A DNA stretch of 64,000 nt from Streptomyces caelestis (lineage in GTDB: Bacteria; Actinomycetota; Actinomycetes; Streptomycetales; Streptomycetaceae), in assembly GCF_001279005.1 (NCBI RefSeq), contig NZ_LGCN01000195.1, positions 1 to 64,000 of the forward strand, read 5' to 3'. The stretch's first letter is position 1, and each line of letters begins with the position of its first letter. The notes under the pieces were generated by a model. The model ran no database searches, was not told the origin of the DNA, and saw only the letters and a list, made by a program, of their open reading frames with translations. The position numbers and the translations under genes were made by a program. Positions 43,434 to 52,208 of the stretch are shown here, in pieces.

Positions 43434-44798
43434 TCAGGCGCGGGTGATGTCCAGGCCCGCGTCCGTGGCGGCGTCGAAGCCGTCGTCGACCGCGACGACC
43501 CGTCGCCCGGCGGCGTCCAGCAGGGAGGCGGCGATCGCCGCGCGCATCCCGCCCGCGCAGTGCACCCACACGGTTCCGGACGGCACCTCGTCGAGGCGGC
43601 CGTGCAGCTCGTGGATCGGGATGTGCACCGACCCCTCGACGTGTCCCGCGGCGCGTTCGAAGTCGCGGCGCACGTCCAGCACCACCACCTCCTCGCCGCG
43701 TCCGCGCACCTCGGCGAGGTCGGCGAAGCGGGCCCGCGGGAAGGAGGCGGGCTCCTCGCCCTCGCGGACCCAGGCGGCCGGGCCGCCGGTGGCGGCGGCG
43801 GCCGGGCGGTCGATGCCGACCCGGGCCAGCTCCCGCTGCGCGTCGGCGATCCGCTCCGGGGTGTCGGCGAGCAGGGTGACGGGCTTGCCCCACGGGATCA
43901 GCCAGGCCAGGTAGGTGGCGAGCTTGCCCTCGCCCTCGAAGTTGAACGACCCGGCCACATGCCCCTCGGCGAAGGCCGTACGGCTGCGCAGGTCCACCAC
44001 CCACTCGCCCGCGGCCAGCCGGGCGGCGATCTCCTCGGCGTCCGCACGCCCCGGCGGGGTGAGGTCGACCGGTGCGGGACCGGCGGCGTTGACCGGGCCC
44101 ATGTGCGCGTAGTACGCGGGCACGTCGTCCAGCCCCGCGAGCATCTCGGCGACGAAGGTGTCCACGTCCAGGGTCAGCGCGTCGTTGTTCTTGCGCTCCC
44201 GGCCGATCGTGGTCGCGTCCCCCTCGGCCTGCGAGGAGGAGCAGAAGCTGCCGAAGCCGTGGGTGGGCAGCACCGGCACCTCGTCGTCCAGCTCGTCGGC
44301 GAGACGGTGGGCCGAGGCGTGCTGGGCGCGGGCGAGCCGCTCGGTCAGCCGCGGCTCGACCAGGTCGGGGCGGCCGACGGTGCCGATCAGCAACGACCCG
44401 CCGGTGAACGCCGCCGCACCGCGCCCGTCCTCCTCCAGGACGTAGGAGGTGTGGTGCGGGGTGTGCCCGGGGGTGGCGAGCGCGCGCAGCACCAGGCCCT
44501 CGTCCACCGTCACGGTGTCGCCGTCGGCGACCGGGGTGCGGGCGAAGGAGACATGGGCCGCGGCCGGCACCAGGTAGGAGGCGCCGGTCAGCCGGGCGAG
44601 CTCCAGGCCGCCGGTGACGTAGTCGTTGTGCACATGGGTCTCCGCCACATACGCGATGCGCACCCCGCGCTTCGCCGCGGCGGCGATCACCTGGTCGATG
44701 TCACGCGGCGGGTCGACGGCCACCGCCGAACGGGGTCCGCCGACCAGATAGCTGCGGTTGCCCAGACCCTCGAATTCCAGGGTGTCGACGAAGAACAC
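43434..44798 (-). CDS. CstB-like persulfide dioxygenase-rhodanese fusion
   Basis: The 454-residue protein has a metallo-beta-lactamase domain (about 1-245) with the metal motif Thr-His-Val-His-Asn-Asp-Tyr (His55, His57, Asp59). A pseudo-rhodanese domain without Cys (about 255-345) and an active rhodanese with Val-His-Cys-Ala-Gly-Gly-Met-Arg near residue 410 follow. This is the layout and length of CstB, a non-haem iron enzyme that oxidises persulfides to thiosulfate. It is first in an operon with a rhodanese and TauE. Two GGGTAT-type inverted repeats stand within 80 bp upstream, fitting repression by a CstR-type protein. Confidence 0.92.
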   Translation of the reverse strand: MFFVDTLEFEGLGNRSYLVGGPRSAVAVDPPRDIDQVIAAAAKRGVRIAYVAETHVHNDYVTGGLELARLTGASYLVPAAAHVSFARTPVADGDTVTVDEGLVLRALATPGHTPHHTSYVLEEDGRGAAAFTGGSLLIGTVGRPDLVEPRLTERLARAQHASAHRLADELDDEVPVLPTHGFGSFCSSSQAEGDATTIGRERKNNDALTLDVDTFVAEMLAGLDDVPAYYAHMGPVNAAGPAPVDLTPPGRADAEEIAARLAAGEWVVDLRSRTAFAEGHVAGSFNFEGEGKLATYLAWLIPWGKPVTLLADTPERIADAQRELARVGIDRPAAAATGGPAAWVREGEEPASFPRARFADLAEVRGRGEEVVVLDVRRDFERAAGHVEGSVHIPIHELHGRLDEVPSGTVWVHCAGGMRAAIAASLLDAAGRRVVAVDDGFDAATDAGLDITRA

Positions 44799-44822
44799 GA
44801 CTGCGACTCCTCTCGAACGGTT

Positions 44823-44836
44823 TACCCCCCGGGGTA
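44823..44836. promoter_or_regulatory. Candidate CstR/CsoR-family operator 1 upstream of the cstB-like gene
   Basis: TACCCC-CC-GGGGTA, perfect 6-bp arms, 24 bp upstream of the start codon of the leftward gene. Confidence 0.6.
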
Positions 44837-44857
44837 TTGAACACTCACTTTAACAGC

Positions 44858-44875
44858 AATACCCATGGGGGTATT
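44858..44875. promoter_or_regulatory. Candidate CstR/CsoR-family operator 2 upstream of the cstB-like gene
   Basis: AATACCC-ATGG-GGGTATT, perfect 7-bp arms, 18 bp in all; its centre is about 37 bp from that of operator 1. Confidence 0.65.
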
Positions 44876-45139
44876 CCGCCGGCGGAGGGCACCCCGCCCG
44901 AGGCGCCGCCCGACGCTCCGCGAGTACCCGCGCCCCACGGCCGCACCGTCCGCCCCGCCGCCGATCCCGCCGCCGAACGCACTGCGGCGCCCGAGCCGGC
45001 GCTTCCTGCGGACGGCTTCGACAGCAATCGCTTTCCACGCTCGCCACCTGGGACTTTCCCCGGAACCTCTGGCAATGGCGCAGGTGATCCACGTACGGTG
45101 TCCTCGCTTCGCACTGTCTCTTCACGAAGGCGGTCCCTG

Positions 45140-46108
45140 ATGGCCCTGTTCGACCTCCCCCTCGACGAACTGCGCGAGTACCGCAGCACGTCCACCGCGC
45201 CCGAGGATTTCGACGCGTTCTGGTCCAAGACGCTCGAGGAGGCACGCGCGTACGACCTGGACGCCCGTTTCGAGCCGGTCGACACGGGACTGTCCACGGT
45301 GCGGGTCTTCGACGTGACGTTCGCCGGGTTCGGCGGTCACCCCGTCAAGGGCTGGCTGACTCTGCCCGCCGACGCCGAGGCCCCGCTGCCGCTGGTGGTG
45401 GAGTTCATCGGTTACGGCGGCGGCCGCGGGCTGCCGCACGAGCACCTGCTGTGGGCGTCCACGGGCCGGGCGCACTTCGTGATGGACACCCGGGGCCAGG
45501 GCAGCGCCTGGGGCGCCGGCGGCGGCACGGCGGACCCGGTGGGCGGCGCCCCCGCCTACCCCGGCTTCATGACGCGCGGCATCGACGCCCCCGAGAACTA
45601 CTACTACCGCCGGGTGTTCACGGACGCCGTACGCGCGGTGGAGGCGGCACGGTCGCACCCGCTGACCGACGCGAGCCGCACGGTGGCCGTGGGCGCCAGC
45701 CAGGGCGGAGGCATCACCATCGCGGTCGGCGGTCTGGTCCCGGACCTGGCCGGCATCGCACCGGACGTGCCGTTCCTCTGCGACTTCCCTCGCGCGACCA
45801 CGCTCACCGACCGGCAGCCGTACCGGGAGATCGGCTCCTACCTCAAGACGCACCGCGGCCGCTTCGAGGACGCGCTGCGCACGCTGTCCTACTTCGACGG
45901 CGTGCACTTCGCCGCCCGCGGCAACGCGCCCGCACTGTTCTCGGCGGCCCTGGAGGACCAGACCTGCCCGCCCTCGACGGTGTTCGGGGCCTTCAACGCC
46001 TGGACGCACGACGACAAGGCGATCGAGGTGTACGACTTCAACGACCACGAGGGCGGGGGCGCGTTCCAGGAGGCGGCCAAGCTGCGCTGGATGCGCTCGT
46101 ACATCTGA
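45140..46108 (+). CDS. Acetyl xylan esterase/cephalosporin-C deacetylase family protein (CE7)
   Basis: The 322-residue alpha/beta hydrolase matches family CE7: Phe-Trp-x-Lys-Thr-Leu-Glu-Glu near the N-terminus, Asp-Thr-Arg-Gly-Gln-Gly around residue 116, the nucleophile Ser in Gly-Ala-Ser-Gln-Gly-Gly-Gly (about 190-196), and a late Asp and His (Asn-Asp-His-Glu) to complete the triad. CE7 enzymes remove acetyl groups from short xylo-oligosaccharides or cephalosporin C and act inside the cell, and indeed no signal peptide is present. The ATG at 45140 has GAAGGCGG upstream. A perfect 16-bp palindrome follows the stop. Confidence 0.9.
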   Translation: MALFDLPLDELREYRSTSTAPEDFDAFWSKTLEEARAYDLDARFEPVDTGLSTVRVFDVTFAGFGGHPVKGWLTLPADAEAPLPLVVEFIGYGGGRGLPHEHLLWASTGRAHFVMDTRGQGSAWGAGGGTADPVGGAPAYPGFMTRGIDAPENYYYRRVFTDAVRAVEAARSHPLTDASRTVAVGASQGGGITIAVGGLVPDLAGIAPDVPFLCDFPRATTLTDRQPYREIGSYLKTHRGRFEDALRTLSYFDGVHFAARGNAPALFSAALEDQTCPPSTVFGAFNAWTHDDKAIEVYDFNDHEGGGAFQEAAKLRWMRSYI

Positions 46109-46109
46109 G

Positions 46110-46125
46110 GGAACCGTACGGTTCC
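46110..46125 (+). terminator. Perfect 16-bp palindrome after the esterase gene
   Basis: GGAACCGT followed by its complement ACGGTTCC, beginning one base after the stop codon. Short for a terminator but in the right place. Confidence 0.4.
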
Positions 46126-46233
46126 GGCCGAACCGCCGGAGGATCGCGACGGAGTAGCTCGGCGAACTGCCCGACGAAACGATTCCGCCGGACGAACGCC
46201 TCCCGGCGAGCGGCGGTCGGCCGAGCACTTCGA

Positions 46234-46300
46234 GGGCAGCGGGGCAGCGGGGCAGCGGGGCAGCGGGGCAGCGGGGCAGCGGGGCAGCGGGGCAGCGGGG
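46234..46300. repeat. Octamer tandem repeat, about 8 copies
   Basis: GGGGCAGC is repeated head to tail: seven perfect units from 46241 to 46296, with a partial unit on each side. It is in non-coding or decayed sequence. Length is not a multiple of three, so expansion would shift any frame. Confidence 0.95.
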
Positions 46301-46461
46301 AGACCGTACGGCAGGCGCCGCGGCCGCTGCGCCGTGACGGGCCGGTCGTCACCGGTCGGCGGGGCGGCCACGCCACGCCGCCCGGCCTGCCGATGAGGAC
46401 GCCGGCGTCGTCCCGCTTCCCGCTCGGCGCACGGCGCCCCGAAAGGCCCCGCCGCCCGGGC

Positions 46462-46762
46462 ACGCCGAGATCCTGGGGGTGGCCGGCCCGGCCGACGCCG
46501 GTGCACCGCTACTGGTCCGCTACCGCGACCGGGCCGACGGCACCGGCGCGGGAAGCTGCGGCGGGCCTACGACTGGATGCGCCGGGCGGGTCCGACCCTG
46601 CCCCACCGCGACGCCGTCACACCGGTCGCGGGAACGCCGTCGGTCCGGGTCGCCCTGCGGGTGCACGACCAGTGCGCCCGCCCGCTGGAGAGCACCGGAC
46701 TCGTCATGGACGCCCAGGAGGGCACCCCGGTCCACGAGTTCACGGTGCAGGCCGCCCTCTGA
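46462..46762 (+). pseudogene. 3' remnant of an unidentified gene, frame-disrupted
   Basis: Two adjacent frames together look like coding sequence. One reads GPADAGAPLLVRYRDRADGT up to about 46550; the other, from about 46555, reads KLRRAYDWMRRAGPTLPH and continues with good composition to a TGA at 46760-46762. They are in different frames, and upstream the sequence dissolves into the octamer repeat. No family is recognised. The end overlaps the convergent response regulator gene by 23 bases. Confidence 0.4.
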
Positions 46763-47600
46763 CCGGCTCCGGGGCCGACGGGGCGGCCTCGTGCGCCCCG
46801 GCGCTGACCAGCCCCGTCTCGTAGGCGACGATGACGGCCTGGACCCGGTCACGGAGCCCGAGCTTGGCGAGGACGCGGGCGACGTGCGTCTTGACCGTCG
46901 CCTCGGCCAGATGGAGGCGGCCGGCGAGTTCGGCGTTGCTCAGTCCCCGGGCCAGCAGGCCGAGGACCTCCAGCTCACGCGGGGTGAGCGGGGCGAGGTC
47001 GCGGTGGAGGGCGGCGGTGTCGCCGCCGCTCCGGGCGCCGTACCGGCCCTCGTCCGTGGCGCCGTGCCGGTGTTCGCCTCCGGCGCCGTACCGGCCCTCG
47101 TCCGTGGCGCCGTGCCGGTGTTCGCCTCCGGCCCCGTATCGATGTTCGCCTCCGGCGCCGTATCGATGTTCGCCTCCGGCAAAACGCTGCACCAGGCGGC
47201 GGGTGATGGCGGGTGCGAGGAGGGCGTCGCCGGTGCGGACCGTGCGGACGGCCGCGGTCAGCTGTTCGGGGGTGACGTCCTTGAGGAGGAAACCGCTGGC
47301 CCCGGCGGTCAGTGCCGCGTAGACGTACCGGTCGAGGTCGAAGGTGGTCAGGATGATCACGCGCGGTTCGCCCGGGGCGCCCGTGAGGATGCGGCGGGTG
47401 GCCTCCAGGCCGTCCATCCGGGGCATCCGTACGTCCATCAGGACCACGTCGGGACGGGTGCGGCGGACCGCCTCGACCGCTTCGGTCCCGTCGGTCGCCT
47501 CGGCGACGACGTCGATGCCGTCGGCGCCGAGGATCAGCCGGAATCCGGTGCGCACCAGGGTCTGGTCGTCGGCGAGGAGCACCCGCAGGGGCTCGGTCAC
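46740..47600 (-). CDS. NarL-family response regulator with a repeat-expanded linker
   Basis: A 286-residue protein with a receiver domain (about 5-122, phospho-acceptor Asp56, Thr85, Lys107) and a LuxR-type helix-turn-helix (about 203-262, complete, with Leu-Thr-Pro-Arg-Glu-Leu-Glu-Val-Leu). Between them lies an unusual 48-residue block of six octapeptides (142-189) of the types GGEHRYGA, GGEHRHGA and TDEGRYGA, which relatives lack. The GTG at 47600 overlaps the stop of the histidine kinase gene (GTGA), so kinase and regulator are co-translated. It probably controls the divergent ABC exporter. Confidence 0.93.
   Translation of the reverse strand: MTEPLRVLLADDQTLVRTGFRLILGADGIDVVAEATDGTEAVEAVRRTRPDVVLMDVRMPRMDGLEATRRILTGAPGEPRVIILTTFDLDRYVYAALTAGASGFLLKDVTPEQLTAAVRTVRTGDALLAPAITRRLVQRFAGGEHRYGAGGEHRYGAGGEHRHGATDEGRYGAGGEHRHGATDEGRYGARSGGDTAALHRDLAPLTPRELEVLGLLARGLSNAELAGRLHLAEATVKTHVARVLAKLGLRDRVQAVIVAYETGLVSAGAHEAAPSAPEPVRGRPAP
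47034..47177 (-). repeat. 24-bp coding tandem repeat, six units, in the response regulator linker
   Basis: Six 24-bp units encode octapeptides in the order A, A, A', B, A', B (A = GGEHRYGA, A' = GGEHRHGA, B = TDEGRYGA). The A'-B pair forms a perfectly repeated 48-bp block. Being a multiple of three, copy-number change would keep the frame. Confidence 0.9.
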
Positions 47601-48898
47601 GGTGTCTCCAAGGGGATCAGGGCCTCCACACGGTAGCCGCCGGTCAGGCGGCGGCCGGTGGTCAGAGTGCCGTCGTACACGGCGAGCCGCTCGCGCAGGC
47701 CGATCAGGCCCCGTCCGCTTCCCGCCGGCGCGCTCGGGTGTCCGCCGGTGTCGGTGACTTCCACCCGGAGCCGGTCCGGGCCGTACGCGACGGTCACGGC
47801 GGCGGTGGCGCCCGACGCGTGCTTCACGGTGTTGGTCAGGGCTTCCTGGACCACGCGGTAGGCGGCGAGTTCGAGGCCGGGCGGGAGGGGACGGGGCGGA
47901 CCGGCCACGGTCAGGTCGACGGGCAGCCCGGCGTCCCGGACCCGTCCGACCAGCGTCTCCAGCTGGTCCAGGCCGGGTTGCGGGGCCGGCACCGCCTCCG
48001 TACCGGCCGGGTCCGCGCCCGTCCCCTCGCCCTCGTCGGCCATGGTGAGCAGTCCCATGACGTGGCGCAGTTCGGTCATGGCCGCCCGTCCGCCCGCCTC
48101 GACGGCGAGCAGCGCCTCTCCGGCCTGCTCGGGGGAGGTTTCCATGATCTTGCGCGCCGCGCCCGCCTGGATGACCATCACGCTGACGTTGTGCGTGACG
48201 ACGTCGTGCAGTTCGCGGGCGATCCTGGCCCGCTCGTGCTCGACGGCCCGGCGCAGCGCCTCGGCCTGTTCGCGTTCCAGGGTCAGGAGCCGGGCGCGGC
48301 CCTCGTCGGTGCGGAGTTTCCAGGTCCGCAGTCCGACGGCGGCCACGGCCATCGGGACCAGGATCAGCAGGACGACGTACTCGTCGGGGACGACCGGGGC
48401 CACCGAGTTCCCCGAGGCGCCGACCAGGGCGACCGACAGCGGCAGTCCCACCAGGGTCGCCACCCGGTGCGGGCTGTGGACCGCGGCGCTGTAGACGGCG
48501 ATGACGAACGCGTAGAAGGTCAGCCGCAGGACGTACTGCGGTGTCGCCAGTGTCGCGGCCGTCACGACGCACAGCACGGCGAGCGGGTAGCGGCGGCGCA
48601 GCGCGAGGGCGCCCGAGGCGACGGCCGCGAGGGACACCATGAGGGCCAGGCCGCCGGGGCCGGACGGGCGCGGCTCGAGGCGCACCACGCCGGGCGCGAT
48701 CTCCCGCACCACGACGTTGCCGACGTTGTCGACGCCGTAGTAGACGGTGACGAGGCCGAGTGCCAGTGCCATCAGCGCGTCGAACCGCCGGGCGCGACGG
48801 GTGGGCCGCGGCGGCGGGCCGCTCGGCGGACCGGCGTCGCGGACCGTCCGGCGGACGGCTTCCCGCAGCCGCTGCGGTGTCGTGGGTATGTCCCTCAC
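47597..48898 (-). CDS. NarL/LiaS-type sensor histidine kinase
   Basis: The 433-residue protein has an N-terminal membrane part with about five or six helices (40-190), a HisKA_3 dimerisation domain with the phospho-acceptor His231 in Glu-Leu-His-Asp-Val-Val-Thr-His, and an HATPase_c domain (about 325-430) with Asn in Glu-Ala-Leu-Thr-Asn and Gly-Arg-Gly-Leu-Ile-Gly-Leu. No large extracellular sensor is present, so the signal is likely membrane-borne, as in cell-envelope stress sensors. It is coupled to the response regulator and divergent from an ABC exporter, a common drug or envelope-stress arrangement. Confidence 0.93.
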   Translation of the reverse strand: MRDIPTTPQRLREAVRRTVRDAGPPSGPPPRPTRRARRFDALMALALGLVTVYYGVDNVGNVVVREIAPGVVRLEPRPSGPGGLALMVSLAAVASGALALRRRYPLAVLCVVTAATLATPQYVLRLTFYAFVIAVYSAAVHSPHRVATLVGLPLSVALVGASGNSVAPVVPDEYVVLLILVPMAVAAVGLRTWKLRTDEGRARLLTLEREQAEALRRAVEHERARIARELHDVVTHNVSVMVIQAGAARKIMETSPEQAGEALLAVEAGGRAAMTELRHVMGLLTMADEGEGTGADPAGTEAVPAPQPGLDQLETLVGRVRDAGLPVDLTVAGPPRPLPPGLELAAYRVVQEALTNTVKHASGATAAVTVAYGPDRLRVEVTDTGGHPSAPAGSGRGLIGLRERLAVYDGTLTTGRRLTGGYRVEALIPLETP

Positions 48899-49110
48899 CG
48901 GATCATTGTCGCCGTCGCGCGCGGCCGCGGAGTCCGTCCCGGTGGTCGTTTCCCCCGCGCCGGATACCTCGTCCGCCTACATCGCGGGGATGACGTCCGA
49001 AGGGACCGGTCCCGCGGCGGTACCGCAAGGGGTCCGGGCGGGCGATGCGCGCGGGCCGGGTCCGCTCCTAGCGTTCACGCAGTCGAGTGGCCTTGCGCGA
49101 GGAGCTGTTC

Positions 49111-49821
49111 ATGACCCTGCCGGTGATCGAAGTGTGCGGGGCGAGCCGTCGTTACGACGACGGCCCGCCCGCTCTGCACGAGGTGTCGCTGACCGTGCGG
49201 CCCGGCGAGGCCGTCGCGGTCCTCGGCCCCTCCGGCAGCGGCAAGTCCACGCTGCTCAACCTGATAGCGGGCCTGGACCGGCCCGACGCGGGGACCGTCA
49301 CCGTGGACGGGGTGCGGGTGGACCGGCTCGGTGAAGCCGGATCGGCGCTCTTCCGGCGGTCGAGGATCGGCATGGTCTTCCAGTTCTTCAACCTGCTCGA
49401 CGATCTGACCGTCTCCGACAACGTCGCCCTGCCGGCCCGCCTGGCGGGCGTGGGACGTGCCGAGGCGGACCGCCGGGCGGCGGAACTGCTGGAACTGCTG
49501 GGCGTCGACCGGCACGCCCGCTCCCACCCGGGGCGCCTGTCGGGCGGCGAGCGGCAACGCGTCGCGGTGGCGCGGGCGTTGGTGAACCGGCCGGCGCTGC
49601 TCCTGGCCGACGAGCCGACCGGGGCCCTGGACACGGCCGCCGGAGAGGACGTCAGCGCCCTGCTCGGCGCTCTGCGCGCCGAGGGCCAGACCGTCGTCGT
49701 CGTCACCCACGACCTGGCCCTGGCCCGGTCCTGCACCGACCGTACGGTGCGGATCGCCGACGGCCGGATCACCGAGGACGTACCGTCGTCGCGGGCCGTC
49801 GCCCCGGAGGGCGTCCGATGA
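49111..49821 (+). CDS. ABC transporter ATP-binding protein (MacB/LolD type)
   Basis: A 236-residue ATPase with Walker A Gly-Pro-Ser-Gly-Ser-Gly-Lys-Ser (39-46), Q-loop, signature Leu-Ser-Gly-Gly-Glu-Arg-Gln-Arg, Walker B Leu-Leu-Ala-Asp-Glu-Pro-Thr and the family-specific Gly-Ala-Leu-Asp following it. This is the type that drives FtsX-like permeases. The ATG at 49111 is chosen because GAGGAG is seven bases before it. It overlaps the permease gene by four bases (ATGA). Confidence 0.95.
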   Translation: MTLPVIEVCGASRRYDDGPPALHEVSLTVRPGEAVAVLGPSGSGKSTLLNLIAGLDRPDAGTVTVDGVRVDRLGEAGSALFRRSRIGMVFQFFNLLDDLTVSDNVALPARLAGVGRAEADRRAAELLELLGVDRHARSHPGRLSGGERQRVAVARALVNRPALLLADEPTGALDTAAGEDVSALLGALRAEGQTVVVVTHDLALARSCTDRTVRIADGRITEDVPSSRAVAPEGVR

Positions 49822-52166
49822 GCGTGCTCGGCGGGGTGGTGCGCTCGGGGGTGGGACGGCGCCGGGTGCACACGCTGGTGATCGGGCTCGCCACGATGAT
49901 GGCGGTGGCCGCGTCCGTCCTCGGCGGGTCGCTGCTCGTGGTGTCCGGCGCGCCCTTCGACGACGCCTTCGCCGGGCAGCGCGGCGCGCATCTGTCCGTG
50001 CGGTTCGACGCGCGCGAGGTGAGCGCCGGGCAGCTGGCGGAGTCCGGGGAGGCCGCGGGGGTGAGTGCCGCGGCCGGGCCGTTCCGTACGGCGACGGTCA
50101 CCCCGCGGTCGGACGGGACGGGTCCCGCGTGGCCGATGACCGTGGTGGGCCGGGACGGGCCCGGCCGGGACGTGGACGAGGTGGCGCTGCTCGACGGGCG
50201 GTGGCCCACGCGCCCCGGCGAGATCGCGGTGTCCGCCGACTCCTCGGTCGTCACGGCCCCGGGCGAGGAGATCGCCTTCCCCTCTCCGCCCGGCGGCCCG
50301 ACGCTGACGGTGGTCGGGGTGGCCCGCTCGGTCACGCGGACCGCCGACGCCTGGGTGGTTCCGTCCCAGATGCCGGCGCTCACCGGGCCCCGCAGCGGCG
50401 GCTACCAGATGCTCTACCGCTTCGCCGACGCGGACACCGCCGCGCGGGTCGCGGCGGGCGGCAGGGCCGTGACGCGGTCCCTGCCGCCGGGGGCGGCCGT
50501 CGGCGAGCAGTCGTGGCTCACCGTCAGGAGGTCCGCCGAGCGCGACACCGCCCTCTACGTCCCGTTCCTGATGGCGTTCGGCGCCCTGGGCCTGGTCATG
50601 TCGGTGCTCATCGTGGGCACCGTCGTCGCGTCGGCCGTGGGCACGGGAACGCGCCGCATCGGCGTCCTCAAGGCCGTCGGCTTCACCCCGGCCCAGGTCG
50701 TGCGGGCCTACGCGGGCCAGGCGCTGGTCCCGGCGGCCGTCGGCACGGCGCTCGGGGTCCTCGCCGGGCACCTGCTCGCCGTCCCCGTGCTGGCCGAGAC
50801 CGGGGAGGTCTACGGCAGCTCGTCCCTGGCCGTCGCCCCCTGGGTCGACCTGGCGATGGTCGCCGGGGCGCTCGGCCTGGTGGCGGCGACCGCCTGGGCG
50901 AGTGCCTGGCGGGCGGGCAGGCTGCGCACGGTCGACGCGCTCGCCGTCGGGCGCGGCGCCGCGGCGGGAGGCGGCCGGTGGGCGGCCCGCCTGGCCGGCC
51001 GGCTGCCGTTGCCGCGGCCGGTCTCGCTGGGTCTCGCCCGGCCCTTCGCGCGGCCCGCCCGCACGCTGGCCATGGGCGCGGCGGTCCTGTTCGGCACCGT
51101 CGCCGTCACGTTCACCGCGGGGATGGGCGCCTCGCTCGGCCGGGTGATGGAGGCCAAGGCCCACGACGTCGCCGACGTCACGGTGCCCGCGCCCCCGCCG
51201 GACTTCGGCCCCCGGCTCCCCGGCCGGGAGGAGCGGCCCCGGGCCGATCCCGCCGCGGTCGCCGCGACCATCGGGTCCGCCGCCGGCACCGGGAAGCACT
51301 ACAGCGCCACGAGGGTACGCGCGACCGTGTCCGGCCCGACCGGCACCGTCGACGTGGTCGCCTTCACCGGCGACGCCTCCTGGGGCGGTTACACGATGGT
51401 CTCGGGCCGCTGGTTCGGCGCACCCGGCGAGGCCGTGGTCCCCACTCCCTTCCTGACCGCCACCGGCACCCGCGTCGGCGACACCGTCACCCTGGAGGGC
51501 CTGGCCGAGCCGGTCACGGTCCGGATCGTCGGTGAGGTCCTCGACCCCCGCAACGACGGCATGCAGGTCTTCCTCGACGCCTCGGCCCTGACGGCCGCGC
51601 GCCCCGGCCTGACGGAGACGAGCCATCACATCGCGGTCGCGCCGGGCGCCGACGTCTCCGCCTACGTGGACGCGCTGAACGAGGACCTGGCCCCGCTGGG
51701 CGCCGCCGCCCGGGCCGGCGGGCCCGGCGCCGGCGGCGACATGGTCGTCACGCTCAACGCGCTGTCCGCGATCCTCACGTCGATGCTCGTCGCCGTCGCC
51801 GCGCTCGGCGTGCTGGGCGGCGTCCTGCTCGACACCCGGGAGCGGGTCCGGGAGCTCGGTGTCCACAAGGCGCTCGGCATGACGCCGCGTCAGACCGTCA
51901 CGATGGTGCTCACCTCGGTCGTCGTGACCGGCCTCGTCGCGGGCGCCGCGGGCGTGCCGCTCGGCGTGGCCCTGCACGGCCGGGTCCTCCCCGCGATGGG
52001 CGACGGCGCGGGGCTGCGCCTGCCCGGTTCCGTCCTCGACGTCTACCACGGGGCCGAACTGCTGCCGCTCGCCCTCGGCGGCCTCCTCATCGCCGTGCTG
52101 GGCGCGCTCCTGCCGGCCGGCTGGGCCGCGAGGGCCCGCACCGCCACGGCCCTGCGCACCGAGTAG
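49818..52166 (+). CDS. ABC transporter permease with two FtsX domains
   Basis: The 782-residue protein has an N-terminal helix, a large extracellular domain (about 45-235), an FtsX domain of three helices (about 245-375), a second helix plus extracellular region (about 410-625), and a second FtsX domain (about 640-770). This layout belongs to exporters or mechanotransmitters handling antibiotics, lipoproteins or envelope signals rather than importers. It is coupled to the ATPase and divergent from the two-component system at 46740-48898. A bidirectional hairpin lies just after the stop. Confidence 0.93.
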   Translation: MSVLGGVVRSGVGRRRVHTLVIGLATMMAVAASVLGGSLLVVSGAPFDDAFAGQRGAHLSVRFDAREVSAGQLAESGEAAGVSAAAGPFRTATVTPRSDGTGPAWPMTVVGRDGPGRDVDEVALLDGRWPTRPGEIAVSADSSVVTAPGEEIAFPSPPGGPTLTVVGVARSVTRTADAWVVPSQMPALTGPRSGGYQMLYRFADADTAARVAAGGRAVTRSLPPGAAVGEQSWLTVRRSAERDTALYVPFLMAFGALGLVMSVLIVGTVVASAVGTGTRRIGVLKAVGFTPAQVVRAYAGQALVPAAVGTALGVLAGHLLAVPVLAETGEVYGSSSLAVAPWVDLAMVAGALGLVAATAWASAWRAGRLRTVDALAVGRGAAAGGGRWAARLAGRLPLPRPVSLGLARPFARPARTLAMGAAVLFGTVAVTFTAGMGASLGRVMEAKAHDVADVTVPAPPPDFGPRLPGREERPRADPAAVAATIGSAAGTGKHYSATRVRATVSGPTGTVDVVAFTGDASWGGYTMVSGRWFGAPGEAVVPTPFLTATGTRVGDTVTLEGLAEPVTVRIVGEVLDPRNDGMQVFLDASALTAARPGLTETSHHIAVAPGADVSAYVDALNEDLAPLGAAARAGGPGAGGDMVVTLNALSAILTSMLVAVAALGVLGGVLLDTRERVRELGVHKALGMTPRQTVTMVLTSVVVTGLVAGAAGVPLGVALHGRVLPAMGDGAGLRLPGSVLDVYHGAELLPLALGGLLIAVLGALLPAGWAARARTATALRTE

Positions 52167-52171
52167 GCCGC

Positions 52172-52207
52172 GGGCCGGGGCGGCCGTACGCCGGCCGTCC
52201 CCGGCCC
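52172..52207. terminator. Bidirectional terminator between convergent permease and methyltransferase genes
   Basis: GGGCCGGGG (52172-52180) pairs with CCCCGGCCC (52199-52207), and inner CGGCC/GGCCG pairs extend the stem with one bulge. It fills the 42-bp space between the two stop codons. Confidence 0.7.
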
Positions 52208-52208
52208 G

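Larger units (their letters stand above)
44799..45139. other. 341-bp divergent region between cstB-like and esterase genes
   Basis: The left part holds two candidate CstR operators (44823-44836 and 44858-44875) and an AT-rich promoter-like segment between them. The right part, up to the esterase start, has a less GC-rich patch at about 45018-45040 that may be its promoter or a sugar-regulator site. No gene. Confidence 0.6.
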
